Shown here piece by piece: positions 9,454-19,346 of a DNA stretch of 64,000 nt. Made by a program: the position numbers and the translations under genes. Source of the stretch: CBDCTM01 sp965222005 (GTDB lineage Bacteria; Bacteroidota; Bacteroidia; Chitinophagales; Saprospiraceae); the NCBI GenBank assembly GCA_965222005.1, contig OZ244935.1, forward strand, positions 1,426,001 through 1,490,000. The letters are read 5' to 3'. The stretch's first letter is position 1. Every line of letters begins with the position of its first letter. The notes beneath the pieces are model-generated. The model was not told the DNA's origin, did no database searches, and was given only the letters and a program-made list of their open reading frames with translations.

Positions 9454-9924
9454 ATGGAGAAAAAAATCAGCAGATTACTGGAGGAGAAATTCAAAGAACC
9501 CGCATTTAGCGATTGTTTTGTGATCGATGTGGCGTTGGAAGGTGGTAATAAGCTGAGAGTTTTTGTGGACAGTGACTCCGGGATTACGCTTAAAAAATGT
9601 CAGCAGATAAACCGCTATTTGAAAAAGCATATTGAAGAGCAAGGCTGGCTGGGCGACAATTATTCCATCGAAGTATCTTCACCCGGACTGAGCCGCCCGC
9701 TTCAATATTTCAGGCAATATCGCAAAAACATTGGCCGCAGCATTCAAGTCAAGCTATCCGATGGCAGCAAAACCGAAGGAGTGCTGACTGCTGCTACAGA
9801 AAAGCAGATCATACTTGAGCAGCTGATCACCGTGAAAGAAGGGAAAAAGAAGAAAAAGCAGAAAATTCAAAAGGAAATTGCCTTCGAGGAAATTAAAAAA
9901 GCAATCGTAAAAATTACATTTTAA
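9454..9924 (+). CDS. rimP: Ribosome maturation factor RimP
   Basis: RimP assists maturation of the 30S subunit. The 156-residue protein has the N-terminal alpha/beta domain with a VFVDSDSGITL segment, the conserved NYSIEVSSPGLSRPL motif (near residues 68-82), and a C-terminal SH3-like barrel (about 90-156). The barrel carries a lysine-rich insertion typical of Bacteroidota. It is directly followed by nusA, the conserved gene order in many bacteria. Its start is 21 nt after the leader hairpin. There is no signal peptide and it is cytosolic. Confidence 0.95.
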   Translation: MEKKISRLLEEKFKEPAFSDCFVIDVALEGGNKLRVFVDSDSGITLKKCQQINRYLKKHIEEQGWLGDNYSIEVSSPGLSRPLQYFRQYRKNIGRSIQVKLSDGSKTEGVLTAATEKQIILEQLITVKEGKKKKKQKIQKEIAFEEIKKAIVKITF

Positions 9925-9936
9925 AATATTTTGGCA

Positions 9937-11181
9937 ATGATGAATCTTGTTGAAACTTTTTCGGAATTCAAAGCAGGAAAAAACATCGACCGCCCTACCA
10001 TGGTGCGTGTGCTGGAAGATGTTTTTCGTACGCTGATCCGAAAAAAATATGGCTCTGATGAAAACTTTGACGTGATCGTCAATACACAAAAAGGAGACCT
10101 CGAACTATGGCGGGTACGGGAAATAGTACCTGATGGAGAAGTGCTGGATGACCGCAGCCAGGTTTCTATTTCGGAAGCGCTAGCTATTGATGAGGACTAT
10201 GAAATCGGGGAGGAATGCTACGAACAGCTCTACCTCGAAGACTTTGGCCGGCGCGCCATTATGGCTGCCCGCCAAACGCTGATATCCAGGATCATGGAGC
10301 TGGAGAAAGACGATGTATTCCGCCGCTACAATGAGCGGGTTGGCGAAATCGTACTCGGAGAGGTGCATCAAATTTTAAAGCGCGAAATACTCGTCATCGA
10401 TGATGCTACCGGCAATGAACTCATTCTGCCCCGCCCCGAAATGATCCGCGGAGACTTTTTCCGTAAGGGAGATATGGTGCGCGGAGTGATCAAAAGTGTG
10501 GAAATGAAAAATAACAACCCAGTGGTAGTCGTTTCCCGCACGGATAGCGTATTTCTCGAAAAGCTGATGGAGCAGGAAGTTCCGGAAATAGAAGACGGCC
10601 TCATTACGATCAAAAAAATAGTACGCCTGCCCGGCGAACGAGCTAAGGTGGCAGTAGAATCTTATGATGACCGTATCGACCCGGTAGGGGCTTGTGTGGG
10701 AATGAAGGGCTCCCGCATACACGGCATCGTACGTGAGCTGAATAATGAAAATATCGACATCGTCAATTATACCAACAACAACTCGCTCTTCATTCAGCGG
10801 GCACTAACGCCTGCCAAAGTCACGAAAATTGATTTGGATTTGGACTATAGCCGTGCAGCCGTTTATCTGGAACCCGATCAGGTATCACTGGCGATTGGAA
10901 AGGGCGGCACCAATATCAAACTGGCCAGCAAGCTTACCGGCTTTGAAATTGATGTGTATCGCAATAACCAGGAAATGGAAATCGATGATGTAGAGCTCGA
11001 CGAGTTCAGCGATGAAATCGAAAGCTGGATCATCGATGCACTTAAAAATATTGGCTGCGATTCGGCTAAGAGCGTACTGGGGCTAAGTCGGGACGAATTG
11101 ATTCGCCGCACGGACCTGGAGGAAGAAACGATTGATGACGTACTCAAGATTCTGGCAGCAGAATTTGAAGAAGATCAATAG
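9937..11181 (+). CDS. nusA: Transcription termination/antitermination factor NusA
   Basis: NusA binds RNA polymerase and nascent RNA to control pausing, termination and antitermination. About 414 residues contain the N-terminal polymerase-binding domain (1-125), an S1 domain (about 130-200, ending VVVVSRTD), KH1 with VGACVGMKGSRI (about 247-258) and KH2 with AIGKGGTNIKLA (about 310-321). A C-terminal acidic helical repeat follows (EIESWIIDALKNIG). There are two adjacent ATGs at 9937 and 9940. The family usually starts at MNLV, the second, and neither has a strong ribosome site. It follows rimP by 12 bp and is expected in one transcript with it. Confidence 0.96.
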   Translation: MMNLVETFSEFKAGKNIDRPTMVRVLEDVFRTLIRKKYGSDENFDVIVNTQKGDLELWRVREIVPDGEVLDDRSQVSISEALAIDEDYEIGEECYEQLYLEDFGRRAIMAARQTLISRIMELEKDDVFRRYNERVGEIVLGEVHQILKREILVIDDATGNELILPRPEMIRGDFFRKGDMVRGVIKSVEMKNNNPVVVVSRTDSVFLEKLMEQEVPEIEDGLITIKKIVRLPGERAKVAVESYDDRIDPVGACVGMKGSRIHGIVRELNNENIDIVNYTNNNSLFIQRALTPAKVTKIDLDLDYSRAAVYLEPDQVSLAIGKGGTNIKLASKLTGFEIDVYRNNQEMEIDDVELDEFSDEIESWIIDALKNIGCDSAKSVLGLSRDELIRRTDLEEETIDDVLKILAAEFEEDQ

Positions 11182-11388
11182 CGAATTCTGAAGTTTTTAT
11201 ACAACTTCTTTGATAAACATTGTTCAAAACACCCCTTAGGAAGGGTAAATTAATAATCTGGTACGGTAGCCTAAGTTATTGATTTTTCATTCCTTATTAA
11301 AGGGGGCGAGGTCTGGTTTTGGAGAGGTTGAAAACCCGGCAGAACTGATTTTGCCCTAAAAAGGCTAAATAGATAAGGACTTTTCCCT

Positions 11389-11396
11389 TAACTTTG
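11389..11396 (+). promoter_or_regulatory. Possible infB promoter -7 box in the 390-bp nusA-infB gap
   Basis: TAACTTTG matches TAnnTTTG, 174 bp before the infB ATG, and would give a long leader. No -33 box sits at the right distance. The rest of the gap (11182-11569) holds no convincing gene, but it is unusually long for a region where infB normally follows nusA closely. A regulated or processed leader is therefore possible. Confidence 0.45.
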
Positions 11397-11569
11397 CAGC
11401 CTGAAACGAAAATTACTCGGTGTGCAGGCAAAAGACTTTCAACGATGAGTATTTACTTATTAGTCAATTAAACATTGATCACTATGTAATCCAACCAACT
11501 TGTCGGTAAATCTTTTGGCTATCCACCCTTCTTTAAATTACTTCCTCCGATAGGAAGAAAAAACTGCGA

Positions 11570-14332
11570 ATGACGAAGCGTTTAATTAAGATAGCAAAAG
11601 AATTGAATGTAGGTACTGCTACTATCGTTGAGCATCTCAACAATAGCGGCTTCGAGATTGAAAATAAACCTACTGCCAAAGTCACTGATGAGATGTATGC
11701 CGAGCTGCTCAAGGAGTTCCAAAAATCTATTGCTATCAAAGAACAGGCCGACCAGCTCGTCATTGGAAGCCGCACCACCAAAAAAGAAGAAGAAGCTCCC
11801 GTCCCGGTCACCGAACCCTTATTCCCTGATAGAGACGCAGCCCCTCCTGTAGTTGAGGCCAACGACGCCCCTCCTGCTGAAGCAGTAGTGGAAGAGGTTG
11901 TAGAGGAAGAGGTGGTGGAGGAAAAAGTTGAAAAGCCTCTCGTTCAACTTAATATTAAAGGCAAAATTGATTTGTCGCCCCCAAAGCCGAAGCCTGCCGA
12001 AACCCCGGAGCCTGATGAGAAAGAGGAAACTAAAGTGGCCGCCGATGAAAAAAAAGAAACTCCTGATACTCCCCTTCCCGAACAGGAGGATAAAGACAAA
12101 AAAGAAGAAAGCGGTGATGCCAGTACCGATTCGGATGCTCTTATACGGGCAGATGCTCCCCAGTTAAAAGGGCTGAAGATATTAGGTAAGATCGATGCCG
12201 ATAAGTTGAAAAAGAAAAAAAAGAAAAAGAAAAAAGAGAAGGAGGAGAAGCCTATCACACAAGATGATTTGAAAAAAATCGGGGAAGGCCAGGTAAGAAA
12301 AAAGCGCCGACGGACGCGCAAGAAAGTGGCCGTGTCGCCTACAGGAAATAGCTCTTCAAGCGGGAGAGGTCGCCGATCAAGAGGCGGCCGAAAGGAGGAA
12401 GTTAAAGAAGTGTCTAAAAAGGAGATCGAAGAAAAAATCAAGGAAACAATGGCTCGCCTTTCTGGCGGCAGCAAGAGAAAGCGTCAACGCCTGCGCCGCG
12501 ACAATCGCGAACGCCTCCGCGAAAAAGCAGAGATCAGAGATGCCGAAAGAGAAACCGGCAAGCTGCAATTGACCGAATTTGTATCCGTTTCCGAGCTGGC
12601 CAGCCTGATGGATGTGTCTGTTTCCGAAGTCATCACCACTTGTATGAACCTCGGCGTAATCGTATCCATCAACCAGCGCCTCGATGCCGAAATCATTGAA
12701 CTGGTTGCTGATGAATATGGCCACGAAGTCGAATTTATCAGTGCAGAAGAGCAAGATGTGGAGATCGAAGAAATTGAAGACGACCCGGAAGACCTAAGCC
12801 CGCGGGCTCCCATCGTTACAGTGATGGGCCATGTGGATCACGGAAAAACTTCACTGCTCGATTATATCCGAAAAGCCAATGTGGCAGAAGGCGAAGCAGG
12901 TGGTATCACCCAGCACATCGGTGCTTACGAGGTGCGAATAGGCGAAGATCAAAAGCGAATCACCTTCCTCGATACCCCCGGCCACGAAGCCTTTACCGCC
13001 ATGCGTGCTCGCGGTGCCAAAGTAACCGATGTGGCTGTCATCATCATCTCTGCCGATGATAATGTGATGCCGCAAACCAAGGAGGCTATCAGCCACGCAC
13101 AAGCAGCTGGAGTACCTATGGTTTTTGCTATCAATAAAATTGACAAGGAAGGCGCAGCACCTGAAAGAATCAAGCAAGAGCTGGCCAACATGAATTTTCT
13201 GGTAGAAGAATGGGGCGGCAAATATCAGTCGCAGGACATCTCCGCCAAAACCGGCCTCAACATCGAACTGCTGCTCGAAAAAATATTGCTCGAAGCCGAA
13301 TTGCTGGAACTCAAAGCTAATCCTGACCGGCTGGCGGTAGGAACCGTCATAGAAGCCTCACTGGATAAGGGCAGAGGCTATGTTACCAAAATATTAGTGC
13401 AAAATGGCACCCTCAATATCGGTGATCCCGTGGTGGCCGGCGAATACAGTGGTAAGATAAAAGCCATGTTTAATGAGCGCGGCAAAAAGGTGAAAGTAGC
13501 CGGACCGTCCACGCCAGTTCTGGTGCTTGGATTAAACGGAGCGCCACAAGCCGGCGAAGTATTGAAAGTGATGGATTCTGAGCAGGAAGCCAGACAAATT
13601 GCCTCCAAACGCGCCCAGATCAGCCGCGAGCAAGCCAATCGCGCCAGCAAACGTATCAGCCTCGATGAAATCGGCCGCCGCCTAGCCCTCGGTACTTTTA
13701 AAGAACTCAACCTCATCGTGAAAGGGGATGTGGATGGCTCCATAGAAGCCCTTTCCGATTCGCTCATCAAGCTATCCATTGAAACGATACAGGTAAATGT
13801 AATCCACAAAGCGGTAGGGCAGATCATCGAATCGGATGTGTTGCTTGCTTCAGCTTCTGATGCCATCATCGTCGGCTTCCAGGTGCGCCCGTCTCTTGGA
13901 GCCCGCAAACTGGCAGAGCGTGAAGGCGTGGAAATCAAAACCTACTCCATTATATACAACGCCATCGAAGAGATCAAATCGGCTATCGAAGGTATGCTGG
14001 AGCCGACTAAGGAGGAGAAGATAACCGGCCAGGTAGAGGTACGTGAAACCTACAAAATTAGCCGAATCGGAACAGTAGCCGGTAGCTATGTAATGGAAGG
14101 CAAAGTCAACAGAAATAGTAGCGTGCGCCTTATTCGGGATGGCATCGTGATCTATCCGACCAAAGAAGGGGTCGTGGGAGAAATTAGCTCGCTCAAGCGT
14201 TTCAAAGATGATGTGAAAGAAGTGAAATCCGGAATGGAATGCGGCTTGACCATCAAAAACTTCAACGATATTAAAGTAGGCGATGTAGTGGAAGCCTACG
14301 AAATCATTGAAATTCGCCAGACACTGGAGTAG
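11570..14332 (+). CDS. infB: Translation initiation factor IF-2
   Basis: IF-2 is the GTPase that places initiator tRNA on the ribosome. The 920-residue protein has an N-terminal IF2_N fold (about 1-55), then a long acidic/lysine-rich low-complexity linker (about 70-290) with a polylysine run near 214-225 and an Arg/Gly-rich patch. A second IF2_N segment lies near 330-380. The G domain shows G1 GHVDHGKT near 421, DTPGHE, and NKID. Domains II, III and IV follow to the end. Length and order are those expected for Bacteroidota, and the large linker is normal there. It is downstream of nusA after a 388-bp gap. Confidence 0.97.
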   Translation: MTKRLIKIAKELNVGTATIVEHLNNSGFEIENKPTAKVTDEMYAELLKEFQKSIAIKEQADQLVIGSRTTKKEEEAPVPVTEPLFPDRDAAPPVVEANDAPPAEAVVEEVVEEEVVEEKVEKPLVQLNIKGKIDLSPPKPKPAETPEPDEKEETKVAADEKKETPDTPLPEQEDKDKKEESGDASTDSDALIRADAPQLKGLKILGKIDADKLKKKKKKKKKEKEEKPITQDDLKKIGEGQVRKKRRRTRKKVAVSPTGNSSSSGRGRRSRGGRKEEVKEVSKKEIEEKIKETMARLSGGSKRKRQRLRRDNRERLREKAEIRDAERETGKLQLTEFVSVSELASLMDVSVSEVITTCMNLGVIVSINQRLDAEIIELVADEYGHEVEFISAEEQDVEIEEIEDDPEDLSPRAPIVTVMGHVDHGKTSLLDYIRKANVAEGEAGGITQHIGAYEVRIGEDQKRITFLDTPGHEAFTAMRARGAKVTDVAVIIISADDNVMPQTKEAISHAQAAGVPMVFAINKIDKEGAAPERIKQELANMNFLVEEWGGKYQSQDISAKTGLNIELLLEKILLEAELLELKANPDRLAVGTVIEASLDKGRGYVTKILVQNGTLNIGDPVVAGEYSGKIKAMFNERGKKVKVAGPSTPVLVLGLNGAPQAGEVLKVMDSEQEARQIASKRAQISREQANRASKRISLDEIGRRLALGTFKELNLIVKGDVDGSIEALSDSLIKLSIETIQVNVIHKAVGQIIESDVLLASASDAIIVGFQVRPSLGARKLAEREGVEIKTYSIIYNAIEEIKSAIEGMLEPTKEEKITGQVEVRETYKISRIGTVAGSYVMEGKVNRNSSVRLIRDGIVIYPTKEGVVGEISSLKRFKDDVKEVKSGMECGLTIKNFNDIKVGDVVEAYEIIEIRQTLE

Positions 14333-14683
14333 TAATAAAGTACTAATAATTCCCTCCGGGGTTCCAACTTTAGCTGTGATTCAATACTAGAGGCAATGCC
14401 CCTCTGATGAAAAGTTGAGTATCGATCCTGCCCAGTGGCCCGGCAGCATTAAAAAGAACGAATCGCTGCCGAAGAACTGGGCCATACACAGCGATCAGAT
14501 CCCATCTCAGGGCAGGAGTGCTCAGCCCTCTTGCAATGCAAAAAAACAGCCTTACATTTATAGCTCAGACACCTGATGAGTGATAGCGAATCCCAATTGC
14601 CTGTGCGATATAGCGCGAAAGGATTAAGCGTGATTTATATGACGCTCAAACCGCCGGCGGCATGATACGTCGCTGTTTTCTCA
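14333..14683 (+). other. Gap between convergent genes with nested inverted repeats
   Basis: No plausible gene is seen in these 350 bp. Nested arms do occur: GCCCAGT (14430-14436) with ACTGGGC (14476-14482), enclosing GGCAGC (14442-14447) with GCTGCC (14465-14470). A further AGGGC/GCCCT pair lies around 14515-14540. This could be a structured RNA, a decayed repeat, or part of the termination zone of infB and the convergent gene. Confidence 0.4.
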
Positions 14684-15565
14684 TTATTGCTTCCAGAATT
14701 TTCTGCTCACACTTTCTTTGCCATTCGTCAATTGAAGAATATAAGTTCCTGCTGGCCAGTCTGCCACATCAATACTTTCAAAGCTTTCCATCTTGCTACC
14801 GATCGCCCGGCTACCGATTCGTTGGCCAAAGGTGTTGAAGATCAGTAATGTCATATCTTGATCTCTCAAATTGTCAATGGCTATATTCAGAAGCTCCGCC
14901 ACAGGATTGGGGTACGCGATAAAGGTGATGTCGGTCAACAGATCACTAGCGCCCGAAGTCATATTCTCAGGGATGGTCAATGTATTGCAGGCAGCGGCAT
15001 CTCCGCTGGTAGAACTGCTTAAATTGACCCCGTTGCCGCAGGAATAAAACGTCACATCACCAGAGCCCGCCTCGGGCGCCGTCCAATTCACCGAAAACAT
15101 ATTGGTGTTTTCGTTTGGGCCATTATGCTCCGCATAGGTTCGGCCATTGCTGGAGGCTGTGGAAATTTTTACATGCGTATCGGGATTAGCCCACGTGCTC
15201 ACCTCATCGCCATTTTGGCCTTCAGCTGCGTTGAGGGCAATCATTTGAAAACCATAAGCTGCCGGATTGCCGGCAGTAGCGTTTAGCGTAACCAAAACGG
15301 TATAGGTTTCTCCAGGCGAGTAACCGGTATTTGTGATCGAACTATTGCTGCCATCCAGCACATCAATGCTGAGTTCAACGGCCGTATTGCTGCTGGTGGA
15401 GTGGCAAGTTCGGCAGGTTTTAGCCGTGCCATTGGAGTTGGTTTCATCACCAGGAGCACCCGTATTGCCGCGCCCGGCTTGGGCTGCCCTGCCATTGGCA
15501 TTACCGAGCAAAAGGGCTGCACCCAATGCCACTACAAAAAAGGAGTAGATAAAACGGATCTTCAT
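14684..15565 (-). CDS. Choice-of-anchor V surface protein with T9SS type A sorting domain
   Basis: A 293-residue secreted protein with a signal peptide at about residues 1-29. The mature start reads GRGNTGAPGDET and then KTCRTCH with C51, C54 and H55. This TGAPG...CxxCH start is the hallmark of choice-of-anchor V proteins, and the CxxCH could bind a c-type heme or be structural. A beta-sandwich of about 130 residues follows. The C-terminal ~75 residues (ITFIAYPNPVAELLNI, then QRIGS and GTYILQL) form the Por_Secre_tail that targets T9SS. Cell-surface anchoring is expected. Its partner is not visible. It is convergent with infB and transcribed alone. Confidence 0.88.
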   Translation of the reverse strand: MKIRFIYSFFVVALGAALLLGNANGRAAQAGRGNTGAPGDETNSNGTAKTCRTCHSTSSNTAVELSIDVLDGSNSSITNTGYSPGETYTVLVTLNATAGNPAAYGFQMIALNAAEGQNGDEVSTWANPDTHVKISTASSNGRTYAEHNGPNENTNMFSVNWTAPEAGSGDVTFYSCGNGVNLSSSTSGDAAACNTLTIPENMTSGASDLLTDITFIAYPNPVAELLNIAIDNLRDQDMTLLIFNTFGQRIGSRAIGSKMESFESIDVADWPAGTYILQLTNGKESVSRKFWKQ

Positions 15566-15814
15566 ATTTCAAGGTATTTGGTATTTATTGACAAGATTAT
15601 TACAAGTATTAGTACTCTACTCCCCCAAGCAGCCAACAAAAAGTCTCTGCCGGGTATTGCAGAAAGAAGAGGAGAGTAGAATACCGAAAATAATTTTGGA
15701 TTTGATGAGCCTGTCTATACAACTCTAAAAATAAACAGATGTTTGAGCAGATAGTTGATTTTAGAAGTAAAAACTATAAAGTATGACGTATAAAAGACGT
15801 TGTGGTAATGCACA

Positions 15815-16372
15815 TCAATGCGCCTCATAGTTCCAGCTATTCTCAGCGACCTTTCCCCGCACCCCTTTAAAATATTGATTGACAATGGCATAATCGGCCT
15901 CTTTGTCGCCGGAAGGGAAAAAAGGCTCTCTGATACCGATTATCTTTTGTCCGAAGTCGAACTTTACCATTACAATGGGCACCTTAGCCCCGAGAGCAAT
16001 ATAATAGAAACCTGATTTTAGCTTTTTCACTTTCTTTCGGGTACCCTCCGGGGCGATAGTCAATATGAAATCGTCACGAGCGTTATAAATATCTACTACC
16101 GCATCCACAAAATTACTGCGCTTTGAACGATCTACCGGATAGCCGCCCAGCCAGCGAAACAGACCACCTAGCGGGAAGCGGAAAAGGGTGTGCTTTGCAG
16201 CAAAGAGGGCATTCACTTTGGTGGCGCTACGCACCAAAAGGCCCATCGGGAAGTCCCAGTTGGAGGTGTGTGGAATGACAATGATCACGTATTTGGAAAG
16301 CTGAAGAGGGAAAGCTCCCTCAAATTTCCAGCCCAGCAGGCGCAATATCCATGAGCTAAAGGCACTCCACAT
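15815..16372 (-). CDS. PlsC-like 1-acylglycerol-3-phosphate acyltransferase family protein
   Basis: The 185-residue protein has the acyltransferase motif HTSNWD (HX4D, about residues 35-40), a GGYPVDRSKR segment like motif II, and PEGTR (about 108-112), the third conserved block of the PlsC/LPLAT fold. The family transfers acyl chains to lysophosphatidate or related acceptors at the inner membrane. This short form lacks long transmembrane helices and resembles members used on unusual lipids, so the substrate is not certain. It is monocistronic, with about 160 bp separating it from the divergent CotH-protein gene. Confidence 0.85.
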   Translation of the reverse strand: MWSAFSSWILRLLGWKFEGAFPLQLSKYVIIVIPHTSNWDFPMGLLVRSATKVNALFAAKHTLFRFPLGGLFRWLGGYPVDRSKRSNFVDAVVDIYNARDDFILTIAPEGTRKKVKKLKSGFYYIALGAKVPIVMVKFDFGQKIIGIREPFFPSGDKEADYAIVNQYFKGVRGKVAENSWNYEAH

Positions 16373-16535
16373 TTGATCGGGTTTGAAGTAACAAGAGCTT
16401 ATTTATCGCTTAAAAATAGCAATATGTACGTACATATAACAATCCATTACAATGTATGGCATATAAATTGAAACGTTTTACTAAAATAGGCTGAAAAGTA
16501 GTAACTTTCACCGCCTTTTGAAGTAAATAACTCCC

Positions 16536-18914
16536 TTGCAAAACAGCATTCTTAAATATCAAATCATCTGCTTTTTGTGCATATGCCTTTGGCCTGGTAT
16601 GGCCTTTCAAGCTGGTGGGCAAAGCCATTTGCCGAAAGCAAAACCTGAAAAAAAGAAATATTTAGAGCTGGATTTCTCCTTAAAAGGAGGATTCTACCGG
16701 GAGGCTGTATCTCTAAAACTGTACAGCCCGGGTGCGGCTATTTATTATACTACCGACGGAAGCGAACCATCGCGCAAGGCCTATAGATATACCGCTCCCT
16801 TGCATATCAAAAGTACTGCCGTAATTCGCGCCATTGCTCTGCGCGGCAAGGAGCGTAGCAAGCTCAAAGCCCACACCTTCTTCATCGATGAACCGCCATC
16901 CACCTTTCCCGTAGTATCCATAGCCATCAATCCTTCTGTGCTCTTCGATCCCGAGCGAGGCTTGTATATGAAAGGCCCCAACGTGATAGACTCGTTGTGG
17001 AAAAAGGAAGGCGCCAACTTCTGGAGCCGCCGGGAGGTGGTAGCCAGCACAGAAATTTATGAAACCAATCAGCAGTGCGTATTCAACAGCATGACGGGCC
17101 TTCGGCTTTTTGGAGGGATTAGCCGCTTGTTTCCTCAAAAGTCGATGACAGTCGTTGCGCGTGACCGCTATGGCAAAAAGCGAATCAAGCATCGCATATT
17201 TGGGGAAGAGGGAAAGAAGAAGTATAAATTTTTGGTATTTCGCAATTCGGGTAGTGACTGGGGTAAGTCGCACTTTCGCGACGGGCTAATGACCAGCCTG
17301 CTGGACGGCTGGGATATTGAAAAACAGGATTTTCGTCCTGCGCATGTTTACCTCAATGGTACGTATTGGGGCATTTATAATATTCGGGAAAAGATCAATC
17401 GCTATTTTATCGAAGCACATTCAGATATCGATAATGACAGCCTCGATCTGATGGAGCACCACTGGTCGCTCAAAAGGGGCAGCAGCCGCCACTATCGTGA
17501 CATGCTGGGCTTCCTGGAGCGTTACTCGATGCGCCATCCCGATAACTATGCCTATCTCCAGAGCCTGATGGAGGTAGAGAATTTTATGAATTATCAAATC
17601 GCCCAGATATTTTTTGACAACAGAGATGCCGGTGGCAATATTAAATTCTGGCGTCCCCAGCGCCACGACGGCCGGTGGCGTTGGATCATCTATGATACCG
17701 ACTGGGGCTTTGGCCTGCATGATGCCAAAGCATATGCCAACAACAGTCTGGCTTTTCATACCGAGCCGAACGGCCCCTCCTGGCCCAATCCACCCTGGAG
17801 TACCTTTATTCTTCGCAAATTGCTGGAAAACCCTGAATTCGAACGCCGCTTTATCAATCGATTTTGCGATTACCTCAATACTTCTTTCACCACAGATCGC
17901 ATGGTCAGCATGATCGATTCATTTTATCAAATCTATCTTCCCGAAATTCCCCGCCACCTCAAACGCTGGCGGCTCAGAAAGGACATCTGGAAACTTCATG
18001 TCGGGCGGATGCGCCAGTTTGCAATAAATCGGCCTGCATATGTGCGCCAGCATCTTAGCGAACGATTTAGCACCGGTGCCAGTGTGGACTTCAGCGCAGC
18101 AGCCGAAGGTGGCGGCACGCTCATCATTAATGACCATCTGCGCCTGGAATCAGGGCGGTATGAAGGGCAATATTTTGAAAACATCCCTATTTCGCTGGTT
18201 GCCATTCCCAATTTTGGTTATCGCTTTTCTCACTGGGAAGGCATACGGGTGGAAGGCCAAAGCAACAAGCTAAAATTGCTGCTTAATAATAAGAAACTCT
18301 ATCACATCAAAGCGGTATTTGAGCGCTTTGAGCACCCCCTTGCAGGGCAAATAATGATCAATGAAGTAAGTCCGTTCGATAAAAATACGGGCGATTGGAT
18401 CGAATTGTATAATGCCAGCAGAAAAACGGTTTCGGTCAAAGATTGGATATTGGCCGATCGGAAGAATACCTTTACGCTGCCCGATGTACAGATTGCTTCC
18501 CAATCTTTTCTGGTCCTTTGCCAGGATTCAGCTAAGTTCAAAAAAGCATTTCCCACCGTCGGCAAGGTAGCAGGCAATCTGGGCTTTGGTTTGCACAAAA
18601 GGAAAGAACAGCTGGGCCTGTACACCCACCAGGGGGCATCCGTGGATAGCATTTATTACGATATTGAACCTCGAGATTCTACCTACACCTTAAACTTATT
18701 GATGCCCCATCTCGAAAATAGCGACAATGAAAACTGGGATGTAGTTGAAAATTCAGGTACTCCCAATGCTCCGAATCCATACTATGTTGAAAGCCGCATC
18801 AAAGCAGAGCAGGAGCTATGGCTGCGCATTGGGGTGAGTCTGGGCATATTTCTTTGCTGCGTACTTTTGCTATTTATGAAACGACAACGCGATCGGCGGC
18901 TAGGTATCCGATAA
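16536..18914 (+). CDS. CotH-kinase-family protein with chitobiase-like, InlB-like and lamin-tail domains
   Basis: A 792-residue envelope protein. The only start that keeps the signal peptide (residues about 8-28) is the TTG at 16536. An in-frame TAA lies 12 nt upstream and the next ATG (16599) would remove the signal. Domains in order: a CHB_HEX_C-type domain (IYYTTDGSEPS near 70), a CotH domain (about 125-510) with LYMKGPN, RDGLMTSLL, WGIYNIREK and the acidic YDTDWGF motif, and an InlB-B-repeat-like domain (about 525-600). A lamin-tail domain (INEVSP, WIELYNAS; about 605-710) follows, then a C-terminal membrane helix at 768-787 with a basic tail. CotH proteins are atypical kinases, and activity here is inferred only. 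Confidence 0.88.
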   Translation: MQNSILKYQIICFLCICLWPGMAFQAGGQSHLPKAKPEKKKYLELDFSLKGGFYREAVSLKLYSPGAAIYYTTDGSEPSRKAYRYTAPLHIKSTAVIRAIALRGKERSKLKAHTFFIDEPPSTFPVVSIAINPSVLFDPERGLYMKGPNVIDSLWKKEGANFWSRREVVASTEIYETNQQCVFNSMTGLRLFGGISRLFPQKSMTVVARDRYGKKRIKHRIFGEEGKKKYKFLVFRNSGSDWGKSHFRDGLMTSLLDGWDIEKQDFRPAHVYLNGTYWGIYNIREKINRYFIEAHSDIDNDSLDLMEHHWSLKRGSSRHYRDMLGFLERYSMRHPDNYAYLQSLMEVENFMNYQIAQIFFDNRDAGGNIKFWRPQRHDGRWRWIIYDTDWGFGLHDAKAYANNSLAFHTEPNGPSWPNPPWSTFILRKLLENPEFERRFINRFCDYLNTSFTTDRMVSMIDSFYQIYLPEIPRHLKRWRLRKDIWKLHVGRMRQFAINRPAYVRQHLSERFSTGASVDFSAAAEGGGTLIINDHLRLESGRYEGQYFENIPISLVAIPNFGYRFSHWEGIRVEGQSNKLKLLLNNKKLYHIKAVFERFEHPLAGQIMINEVSPFDKNTGDWIELYNASRKTVSVKDWILADRKNTFTLPDVQIASQSFLVLCQDSAKFKKAFPTVGKVAGNLGFGLHKRKEQLGLYTHQGASVDSIYYDIEPRDSTYTLNLLMPHLENSDNENWDVVENSGTPNAPNPYYVESRIKAEQELWLRIGVSLGIFLCCVLLLFMKRQRDRRLGIR

Positions 18915-19346
18915 TGAGCTGCTCCCCGGAAAGCAAAAAGCGTCTATTTTTGTAAAACCTTGATTGAATCCCCTGCTCAACACTTTCTGCCATTGCTTCG
19001 TCTTCCAATTCTGCCCTGCCGGACCCACTGCCTCAAGAGGGCAGCATACTGCCAGCTGGAAGCAAAGATGAACTCTCTGGAAGCTTCACAGGCCAAGGAG
19101 CATGCAAAAAGAGGTGAGCAAGGTGTGTACACGGGCAATACTGCTTTGGATAGAAAAAATTTTCATAGTACTTTGTTTCAAAACCAAAAATGAGGAATGA
19201 AAAATAGCTGTCAAGAAGATAAAAACAGCTATGCGAAGGGACTTGTAAGCCCAATAAATTCAGCCTTTTTTACAAAATTACCCGAAAATCAGGGCCGCTA
19301 TTAAACCGTTCCGCCAAATACTAGTCAAACTCACAAATCCAGCGAC
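18915..19346 (+). other. Non-coding gap before the ECF sigma gene
   Basis: No convincing gene is seen in 432 bp. A 77-codon frame at 18960-19193 lacks protein-like composition. Short GC-rich palindromes occur near 19028-19062 (CTGCC, GGCAG and GCCAGCTGG), but no clear promoter or RNA family was recognised. The leader of the downstream sigma factor may lie here. Confidence 0.4.

Noticed and set aside
14400..14560. A tRNA gene suggested by stems in the gap
   Set aside because: No acceptor stem, no T-loop motif and no anticodon arm with proper spacing could be drawn.
18960..19193. A 77-codon frame in the gap before the sigma gene
   Set aside because: Composition is not protein-like, no start context, no recognisable motif.
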